From Serendipita indica DSM 11827 (Eukaryota; Basidiomycota; Agaricomycetes; Sebacinales; Serendipitaceae), in the NCBI GenBank assembly GCA_910890315.1, contig CAJVGD010000002.1, positions 1,736,001 through 1,800,000 on the forward strand: a stretch of DNA of 64,000 bases. Direction: 5' to 3'. A program made the position numbers and the translations under genes. Of this stretch, positions 33,957-43,900 are shown in pieces; within the stretch, counting starts at the first letter, position 1; every line of letters starts with the position of its first letter. The notes under the pieces were generated by a model. The model worked only from the letters and a program-made list of their open reading frames with translations. It did not search any database and was not told the origin of the DNA.

Positions 33957-36900
33957 ATGTACGACAGCCCGTCAGGACTGGTTCGTCCGTTGCCGCCCAA
34001 TCCTCCTCCCGGCGCAGACGATTTCGATGGTCCAAACGGCGCAGACAGAAAATTCGATGGCCCTCCAATGCTCCCTCCAATGGCATCGTTCAATGACGGC
34101 GGACTAGCGCCCCAGGCGACACGCTCGGGTCCTCCATCGAGGGCTGCCACGCCGCCGCAGAGTCCTGGCTTCCCCAATAACGGCGGAAAACCAAGGAATC
34201 CGCTGACAGATCTGATTGATAGCGAGGAGCAGTTTGTCGCCCTCATGAGCGCCATCATCCGAGTACGCCTCTCAGCATCATACCCCAGCCGTCGAAACCG
34301 CTGATCGTCGCTCACAGAAAGTCGCGTCGGCTTGGTCAAGAAAAAACTTTCCTCCTCCCGAGCTGGATCTCATGTTCAGAGGCATCGAGGGCGTGTTCAA
34401 GGCCAGCCGCACCTTTCTCTCGGTACGCTCTGCTATCAAATCACTTGTGATTCTTCACTCACGTCTCTCCCAGAATCTCAAAGAGATTGGCCCCAACCCT
34501 TCGTCTCCAAAGGCGCTAGGTGATCTATTGATACGATGGGTAAATACGCTTCTACGAAACATCACAACAACCTTCCAGCTCATGTTACTATACAGGTTGA
34601 TGATTTAGAAGGACCCTATACACGATATTGTGAAGCGTTTGCTACCGGATTCGATCAATGGGACGCTGTTCAGTCGAATACCAATCTTCCGCGTATCCTT
34701 GCCGAGCTCTCCGAGACCATTCCGACTCCCCCGAACGTGGACCCACCAGTGTGGACATTGGATACCCTCTTCCTGCTTCCGCGTACACGGCTAAAATACT
34801 ACAAGAAGCTTTACGCGCGCTTGCTCAAGAGCACAGTACCCGGAAAGTCGGATCATGCTCTCTTGCTCGATGCTACTTCAACCTTGGAGACGCTTTTCGC
34901 AATGTCAGAGAGCAGGCTAAACGTCATTGTCGGCGAGCCAACGTCGTCTGAACCACCACCGCCGCTCTCGATGCAAGACCTAGAGAGAGATTTACCGCCA
35001 CCACCTCCTCTCACAGACCCTCAAGGTCGAGATTCGTTTGGTAGCTCTGCTCCAGCCAGCAGTCGATCTAGCGCGTAGGTAACATTAGGCCCAAATCGTT
35101 CGGTTCTCTAAGGATTTTTGCAGGCATAGGATGTCTCGAGAGACTGGACAGACATCACTGCCATCGTCGACGAGTACCTCTGTCGGTTGGCAAGCCATGG
35201 AGCTGGAGACCAAGCTGTCAACAGCCAAAGTTTTGGATATATTCACTATGGAACCCCGAGTATGTTGCGATTGTATTCCAGCGACAGAAGCTTATCTGGC
35301 TGCAGCAATGTCGACTTCAAATCAACCCTGCTTCCCTTCCATTTACCCGCGAGCTCCGTATAGATACAGATTGCATCATTTATTTCACACCAAACTCTAC
35401 GGGCGTTCAGCAAACGACGACAAATGCTCACATATTCATCCTTACCGACCTCTTCCTTGTGTGCGAACGCATGACGCCAGACGAAAAGAAGGATTATGAG
35501 TTGGAAGGTTCCGAAATGTGGCTCTCATACCCGCCGCTTTCAGGAAAGGTGCTCAAGGTCTCCGAAGCACAAGGGGGACCAGGAGGTGAGCGGTTATTGA
35601 CACAAGTTGAGGGCTCTCTGACGGACAGCCAGAGCACGTCATTCAGGTCACAATCCTGAAGAAAGAGACGATCTACATACACTTTGAGAGTGCTCAAGTT
35701 AAGGAACAAATGTTGCGAGAGTTTGCAGAGTGCCGAGAGGCTGCAATGTCGACTTGTACGTATGGGTTCATCGACGACTAACATGGGGGCCTGACTTCGT
35801 TGGCAGCGAATCGCAATAATGGTCCGCCACCTCCTGTTCCACCTCTCTTCCAAGGTGGCCCTAACCGGCCACCATCTGCTCCTACCGCAAACAGAGGCTT
35901 TGGTGGTATGAGAATTGATGACTGTATGGTCAAGTCTGACAACTGTATAGATCCGTCGAGACCAGGAGGACACATGTCGGACCCGCCGCCATTACGTTTC
36001 CAGGAGAATGGACAGGCGCTCCCTGCTCGAAATGGCTCGTTACATGATCCTAATACGCACAGTCCGCCACCACCACCAGGCATGGGGCTGCCCGGGATGG
36101 GTATGGGCATGGGCTTTGGAATGCCGCCTCTGGGTCCAGGTGGCCCACCTGGTCCACCAGGGGGACCGCCAGGGCAGTTTATTCCGCCTCCGAGAGGGTC
36201 AAGCGCAGGTCCTGGAATGGGACCTGGGATGGTGCCCGGTATGGGACCGCCGATGGGACCTCCCATGGGGCCAGGACCGCATCGGATGCAAACCGCACCC
36301 CCTGGCGCACCATTCCCACCACGGCATCCTGGTCAGCTGGGCCCATTCCCGCCGCCAGGTCGCCAACCATCTCCTGGTATGCCGCCAGGTGCGATGGGAC
36401 CTCCGTGTAAGTGTGCTTTGGCTATTAGGAGTTCAAGTTTCTCACGCCGCTTTCAGTCAACGGGATGCCTCCAATGGGACCAGGACCGCTACAACCTCCG
36501 GGGGCTCCATTTGCTGGACCACCTGGACCTTATGGATCTCCCCGTGCCCCGTCGATGGCTATGCATTCAGGAGGCCCTCTTTCGGATGAGGACCATTCGC
36601 CTCCCACGTCACCGACAGCCACCGGACCCACGACGACGTCGATCACCGCCCGAATGCGCTGCAAAGTATTTTTGAAGCAACAGCACCAGCAGTGGAAGGC
36701 ACTCGGATCGGGCACGCTGAAGCTATACCATACGCAGCCGACAAACGTCAAGCAGCTAGTGGTCGAATCAGACTCGAGCAGCAAGACGATGCTCATGTCG
36801 TCGATTGTACTCACGGACGGTGTCGAACGTGTGGGCAAGACGGGTGTGGCAGTCGAGATGAGTGACCAGGGCGCGCGAACCGGAGTAGTGTACATGGTTC

Positions 36901-36986
36901 AGCTTCGCAACGAACAATCGACGCAGGGACTGTTTGACAGCCTTTTGGCTGGGTCTGATCGAACTGTTGTCGTTCGACGAGGCTGA
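33957..36986 (+). CDS. Rho guanine nucleotide exchange factor (DH-PH) with GPP-rich segment
   Basis: Activator of a Rho-type GTPase at the cell cortex. The start MYDSPSGLVRPLPPNPPPG opens a Pro-rich N-terminus. A DH domain follows: NPLTDLIDSEEQFVALMSAI, a KVASAWSRKNFPPPELDLMF block, GIEGVFKASRTFLSNLKEIG, DDLEGPYTRYCEAFATGFD, and FLLPRTRLKYYKKLYARLLK. After a disordered linker comes a PH-like domain with FILTDLFLVCERM, MWLSYPPLSGKVLKVSE and IYIHFESAQVKEQML. A low-complexity segment rich in Gly, Pro and Met (about 36070-36400) precedes a final folded region (MRCKVFLKQQHQQWKALGSG, GTLKLYH, AVEMSDQG) that resembles a second PH/RanBP1-like module. Stop TGA at 36984-36986. Several short introns. 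Confidence 0.8.
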
Positions 36987-37395
36987 TTGGAGGAAGAGGG
37001 AATGACCGTATGGGCCTGCGTATTTACTGATTACTACTAGTATGATGCCAACGATGATGATACGTCTTCTAATGACCCCACTATTGTTCCGAATCGTCTA
37101 GCGTTGAAATGTGAAACGCGTCCAAGCTTAATGGACAGGTGGCCGCCGGAGACTGGTCGGACTAGTAGCTGTCCAGCTTGTTCAATCTTGATCTCAGCCT
37201 CGTCTGCCCTTTTTTTTTCTTTGTCTCCAACATCTCGCCGCGAGGCCTGCTTTCGGTTGATTATAACCAGCATCTTGCACTTCATCTGGCAATCCGTTGC
37301 CACTTGGACTGCTTCCCTTGCATCAAACGTGCTCCTCTAGCACCGACATTCGTTAAACCCGTATACCTACAACTGCTAATCAGCCTAATATAAAG
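36987..37395. other. Intergenic: Rho-GEF 3' flank and 5' flank of next gene
   Basis: About 410 bp. It holds the Rho-GEF 3' UTR and the promoter and 5' UTR of the Ser/Pro-rich gene. Open frames on both strands here are weak. Confidence 0.4.
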
Positions 37396-39549
37396 AGTAG
37401 TCGTCATTCTCCTGTGCGTTGGCATTGCTAGCTAACGACCAAACCAGTGCTCTACAGTCAGCGGGCATGGAACCAGGCCGAAGACGGTGATCGCGTCGAG
37501 TCTACGTACTCTGTAGCTCGTTCAGAGACTCCTTCAGACTATAGCAAGCGTGCTTGGGACTCTACTGCATCGCTCGACGAGGATCTGATCCAGGACCGGC
37601 CAGACTCGTACGCGCCGTCTTCGCACACGCACAATGGCTTTGCAGACAGCGCACATGATACCGTGGACACGCTCCAAACAGACACAGACGACACGCGCAT
37701 GAGCGTACTCGGTCCCAAGACGAGGCACTTTGCGCCCGCTCCTTGGGAACCCGGAGGAGAGGATTTAGTCGAAGAGGAAGAAGAAGTACCAGAGGCGGAA
37801 ACACGTTCGCTCTTTGGAGGTAGAGGTCGCCACAAGAAGCCAAAGGAGACTCCAACCAAGCCGCGCATCTTCCCAGCTTCTTTTGCTCCCAGAGCCTCTA
37901 GCTCATCTCGACCTTCTGTCGACGTCTCGACACCCACTTCGTCTTCCTCTGGTGGTGGTCGTCCGCGTCCTCCGGTGCGTCCTGGCAGCTCCGGAACGCA
38001 GTACTCTGTCGTCTCCGACGCGGTCCCTTTCCCCGGTAACAACCGTTATGAAGCGCGTTCTGCAATTGCATCGCCCAAGATGAATCGTCGTGACAATTTG
38101 GACAATGAACTGGCGAGTTCACCTTCACATCCGTTTGCAAATCCGCGATATGCCGCTTCGCAACATTACGATGATGCGGCAAGTGTCAATTATCCGCCCT
38201 CCCCCGCAAGTGTCTATCCTCCGTCCATCTACGCGGGCAAACCTCCGTCTGGTCACGCCACTCAGCCACAGCACGTCGCCTCCGCGTCCACCAGAGACAT
38301 GCCTCCGCCTCCGTCTTCACAGCCCGGCATCCCGCAAAAGATGGCTCCATGGCAATATACACCAGGCAGCCCCACATTTCAACTCGTTAGTCTGGAAGAG
38401 GCACAAGCGCTCAAGGCCCGTCAGCGGCAAATGTCGCTCGGAGCGGTCGAGCAGTCTGGCCCACGGACACGTACGGTCAGTGGACCGACGAGTCGCAAGT
38501 CGATGCTCCCGATCGAACAACACCCGCCGCAGCCTAGCACCGAGCCGACGACAGAAACGAACCCTGCACAAGGCAAGACGCTCAAGGGCAGGAGGAGTTT
38601 GATGAACCTTTTTGCAAAAGGAAAGGAAAAGGGGGGTATCACGCGCTCGGAATCGCCGCCTCCAGTCCCATCGCTTCCAAACAGGGCTGCGACCACGTCC
38701 GTGGTGGAAACCTCGCCGGTTGTAGAAACACAGCCGGCGGTCACTCCTCTAGATTCTTCTTCACATCAGCAAAGGACCATTAAACGGTCTGCACCTCCTG
38801 CGCTCAACGTCGTCATCACCTCTCCTCAACCGCAGATTGCTCACCCGTATCGAGACCAGTATGCGCCTCCTCCACCGATCCCGACGATTCAGAAATCTGC
38901 GACTCCACCACCTTCGTTTCAGCAAAAGCCCAAACATGTGCCCAGAAAACAGTCGTCGGCTCAAACACTGTCACCTGCATCGGACGCGCGATCTCCGACG
39001 CAAAAGCCCAACTCGGCACCGTCGACTGTCCAAGGATTCAGTGGCCTTTCGATAAGACCCGTTTCTACCATGTTCAGTTCCATGCCCCTTGACTATTTGG
39101 CGTCACCCGCGCTCGCGACGCCAGTTCCTAGCCTCGCAGCAGGCAACTCTACTGGACAATCCATCACACAGTCTCCCACCACTCCATCCCTTTGGAGTTC
39201 ACGCTCGGAGTCCGTGTCTACTGGATCAATGGACCTGCCACCATCTACCCCCGGTGGCTTGGTCCATTCACTGAGCTCGGGATCTTCGATGGAAACCGGA
39301 AATATCGCCTCTTTGCCGTTGTCGCAGAAGCAATTTTATGGTACGCGCGACATATGGAAGTCGCAGATTGCAGACTTGGAGGCACAGATCCGGGCGCTCA
39401 AATCCGAAGTGGCTGCTCTCAAGGAGGCGCCGTGCCCTTCCTGTGGCCATTTTGGTGGTGGATCGAGCTGCATGGAGAAGACGAGCGTGCTTAATCGACC
39501 CAGAGCAAAGACTGCTGCTGGTAACCAGCGTTTTGGTGGAGGCGAATAG
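37396..39549 (+). CDS. Ser/Pro-rich protein with C-terminal coiled coil and CxxC; unknown function
   Basis: One long frame of about 700 residues that opens at an acceptor, not at an ATG. The most economical start is a split codon: A at 37396, a 51-nt intron (37397-37447, GT...AG, with a GCTAAC branch site), then TG at 37448, giving MLYSQRAWNQAEDGDR. The body is low-complexity with acidic, Ser- and Pro-rich tracts. The C-terminus has a short heptad-like stretch (DIWKSQIADLEAQIRALKSE), then CPSCGHF with further Cys, suggesting a small metal site, and ends RFGGGE (stop TAG 39547-39549). I recognise no family. Phosphorylation-rich scaffold is a guess. Confidence 0.7.
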
Positions 39550-39829
39550 GTCTTTCGTTGTTTGCTCTGACACAAACGGTCCATCAACACTTTACACTAT
39601 CGGTTTCTAAACTTGTCACACTGTGTTCTGGCTCTATCATTCATACCATGTACTCCTACTCTTCCCGCCCCGGCACTCTTCGTTTTCCTCACGCCACGCT
39701 CCAGTGGGTTCTTTATGCTGCATTAAGATAACATACCACTATGTTATTCGCATCACGCGTATTCTATCGCATCCTTACTTGTTGCATTATCACTTAATCC
39801 GGCGTGCGCGCCGTCTGTTCATAGAAACC

Positions 39830-40614
39830 GAAGGGCCCTCTGGGTGGACCCCTGACCTTTATGTCCTTTTGGGCTCGACGATTTATCGCGAAATATACGT
39901 TATACACACAACTCGCGTGGGACCCCTTAGACGCTCGCAATGAACAGGGAGGAGGGGTGTGAACGAAATAGGAGATTTTATCAGAGACCTAAATGGCAAA
40001 CAAAAGCAATCGCGCCGTCTGGATCCAGGAGGAGACAGAGCACGCAGGCGGAGATTGTGAGGGGCACTAAGGCTATGGGCCCGAGCCTTCAGTCCTCTTT
40101 CCCTTGATCTGCTGGAGCTCGCGCTCAGGTGCATAGGAGTAAGCTGTTCGACAAAAGAACGTAAAGTTTCAGCTGGTGATGCACTCACAATACTCAAGGG
40201 AGCAACGTCTCTCCTGGAAACAACAGATGCATGCAAATTCAACGGATAACGAGTGACATAAACGTCTCTGACGGGTGAAACGGACCGCAGAGGTTCGTGT
40301 GAAACGACATTGGAATGCTCGCGTGGTATACAGGCGGCGCCGGCAACACCTAATACAGGCAGTCAGAGTAAGTCCAGGGGTATCAAGAGGTCCGACACAC
40401 TTTGAGGTGGCAAATTAGATAGCTTTACAGGAAAAGGTCAGCGGTGAGTAGACTTCGAAGCCAAATTGAACGTGTTCGAGCGGGAGGGTGTTGTCTTGGG
40501 AGTGTCAGTAAAATCCATAGTGGTAGGGAGAACGTACTGGTTTACGTGCAGACATTTCAATTACTGTGTCTGGGCCTGTAAGACCGTTCCCTCCACTTCG
40601 TTACGGTCAGGGGA
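39830..40614. repeat. Direct repeat copy A, upstream of the NLR gene (785 bp)
   Basis: Matches 46617-47838 in the same orientation, about 94% identical by eye over the first 265 bp, from GAAGGGCCCT to TTACGGTCAGGGGA, and ends abruptly at both sides. It lacks the 433 bp present in copy B (junction at 40544/40545). Near its ends the motif CCCCTGACC occurs in inverted orientation (about 39850 and 40605), a possible vestige of terminal inverted repeats. The minus strand has a 119-codon open frame in both copies that starts at a non-ATG codon and contains splice-like sites, so it may derive from an exon of an unknown gene. No target-site duplication was recognised. Confidence 0.8.
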
Positions 40615-40993
40615 CTCACTGGCTAATTTGGTTCCTCTTCTATCAAACCGTCGCCTTATTCCATGTAAGGCTGCAGAAGAAATAGACGCCTCTTCAGAGG
40701 CCTCGCTATTGAATTTCCATCCGTCTTATAGATACAGCTCCTATGCATATCGAGTTGTGCACTGTCCAGATCCAACGTGTTATAGAACCATAACCCTTAG
40801 CTAGTGGCTCTACAATTTCTTGCGATAACGACCGACGCGGTGCCAAAAAAGATTTGGTGGCTCCTCGGGTACTTTGCCCTCCAATTTGCGGTCCTCCCAT
40901 ATATCCAGCGTATCGATAATATGATGCGTTGGTTTATCTAACCGACAGCCTGGCATTGGCGCTGACCACATCTTGGAGCCCTCCACCTTCACG

Positions 40994-43900
40994 ATGTCGA
41001 CCCAAAAATCAACAAAGCACAAGAAACAACATCTGCCCGTAGATTCATCGGGATCCTCGTCAGCACAGCGCCCAACAGGCAAAAAACGTCAAGTATACGA
41101 CACGCTCAATGTCGGCCTGGATGTAGTGGCCAACATATCCGAGGGATCAGATGTACTCGCTCCTCTCAAGGCAGCTTGTCGAACCACCAAGTCAATTCTC
41201 GAAGTCGTACAGGCAAGTTGGCGAACCTGCCACGACTGCGTCTAACGGATTCAATAGGCAGCAGAGATCAATCAAGAGGAATGGATTGATCTAGCTGGAC
41301 GTTTGAAGGAATACATGTCTGCGCTCGAGAAACAAATCACCCTATTGGAGGCATATCCTGAGGAAGACATGGCCGTTGACGAGGCGTTTAGGCAGCCGCT
41401 AATCCACTATGTCGAGTACGTAGCACTTCAAATTTGCTTCAGTAGGCTGATGATGTAGATTTCTCGAAAATATGCACGATACAATTGTCGACCTGAAGGA
41501 GAAACGCAACCGCAGCAAGCTCAGCATCTTTAAAGCGTTCAGCAAAATGAAAATTGACGCAGAAGAGATTCGCAAACTCAATCGAGACATCGAGGACCGG
41601 CATAGGCAATTCATGGTGCGAGCCTCATCGACCTTGTTCACAGTACTCACTATCGACAAAGGAGGCCTTGAGTCTTTTTACAGCCTTGCGTATTCAAAAT
41701 GTCGAGAGGAATACCAAAGCCACCAAGGCGAACGTGGAGACCATTCTTACAGACAGTAAGCTGAAATTTGGGATGAGACGCTTACTAATCATTCGAAGTC
41801 GACGCCCATGCTATACTACAGCTACCGGTGGTAGCTTTCGTCGCATCCTCAGTCCACAGCCCCTGTCTGAAAGGAACACGCGAGGCTGTTCTTCAGACCA
41901 TCTACCGCTGGGCCGACGATGATACGTCGGACAAGCCGATATTTTGGCTGTGTGATATCGCCGGCTCTGGCAAGTCCACAGTCGCAATGTCTGCAGCAGA
42001 GACTTGGAGGAAGGAAGGAGTGCTAGGAGGCCGGTTCTTCTTCTCCATTGCAAACAGTGAAGGATCTACCACAGACAAGTTCTGCTCTACAATAGCAAGA
42101 GACCTGGTCGACTACATACCCAGGCTTGCGCCGCACGTCGCTGGAGCCGTGAAGCGGCACCCGTCGTTCATGCGAAGCTCTCTAGAAGAACAGTTCCAGA
42201 AGTTCGTCATTGATCCCATCCATCATAGTCAAGAACGTGTCATTCTCGTCATCGACGCTCTTGATGAATGTAAATCTGGATTGCAGCGAAGAGAGCTCGT
42301 CGAAACGCTTTCTACAGCTGTTCAAGGAACAAAAAACCTCAAGATCTTCATGACGAGTCGGCCAGATCCCGTAATCCAAGCCGTCTTGGGGTCACTCTCA
42401 ATCAAATCCAAGTTGGAGGACCGACTGCACGATGTCAAGCATCATGATAACATTGGTGATATCGCAGTGTACATACACAAAGCACTAGACAACGTGCTGC
42501 CGGAGGACAAAAGGCAGAGACTGATCGAAAAGGCCAACGGATTGTTCATCTGGGCGAGCACTGCATGTCGAATGCTCACCAGCCAGACAAGCTTAAGCCC
42601 TCCGGAGATCACGTATGATCACCTCATGTCCATGGACAAGGCTGGGGCCATAGACGATCTATATAACCTCATCTTTATGCGCACGGATCCCGAGTTCCAC
42701 GCGATCATGTACAAGATGCTCGCTGTATTGCTTGCAGCGTTTGAGCCGCTGACTGCGGACGACGTGGACGACATTCTCAAGCATTCCGGGGTATACGGAA
42801 GTGCAAAGGCACTGGTACGGAATCTCGGCAGCGTACTTATTGAGGATGATACCACGAGTCTAATCCAATTTCGGCACCCCACTTTCGTCGAATACCTTCG
42901 GCGTTGCTCTGTTGCCCCACCCATCAATACGCATAACAACGTGTATATCAGGATTCCTGACGCACACAGCCAAGCCGCAGTTTGGTGTCTCAAACATCTC
43001 ACATCGCGAAGAGATGGTCTCAAGTTCAATATATGTCAACTGGAGTCATCTTTCTATCTTAATAGAGAGATTCCAAACCTCGATACGAGAGTATCGAGAT
43101 TCATTTCAAGACGCCTGCGATATGCCAGCTCTCATTGGCTGTTCCATGTGGCCGAAGCTGACGACAGCTGGCGGTCCATCGTCAAGAAGGAAATCCAACA
43201 GATTATTCAAGTTCCATATGTGTTATACTGGATGGAGGTTCTGAGCTTGACCGGAGGAGTGCCACGAGCAATAACCGGTCTTCGAGCTATTAAACGCCAC
43301 GCAGGAGTAAGTTGCTGATCCGAGCCAATTCAACTCTGACGCCACAGATAGCTTGAAACATGGGATGAAGTCAGCACGGACCAAATTCGACGGTTTATAA
43401 TGGTATTTTCAGTACCGATTCAAGAGAGCGCCCCACACATATACATTTCCGCACTCCCATTCACCCCTACAAATTCAATATTGCATATCGAGGGTGCGAA
43501 GATGTATAGTAATACCCTCTGTGTAACCGAAGGCCTCGAGGAAATGTATCCTGGGCTCCCAAATAGGCTTCGAGGTCATGAGGGCGAGGTCAGCGCCGTC
43601 GGATTCTCGCCAGACGGCTCACAGATTGTGTCTGGCTCGTGGGACGACACAATTCGATTGTGGGACGCGGCAACTGGTCAGGCTCTGGGAGAGCCACTCC
43701 GAGGTCATGAAGGCACAGTCAACGCCGTCGGATTCTCGCCAGACGGCTCACAGATTGTGTCTGGCTCGTCCGACAACACAATTCGATTGTGGGACGCGGC
43801 AACTGGTCAGGCTGTGGGAGAGCCACTCCGAGGTCATGAAGGCGGAGTCAACGCCGTCGGATTCTCGCCGGACGGCTCACAGATTGTGTCTGGCTCGTCC

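Noticed and set aside
37539-38042. 167-codon minus-strand frame
   Set aside because: Antisense to the 700-codon Ser/Pro-rich gene; arises from biased composition.
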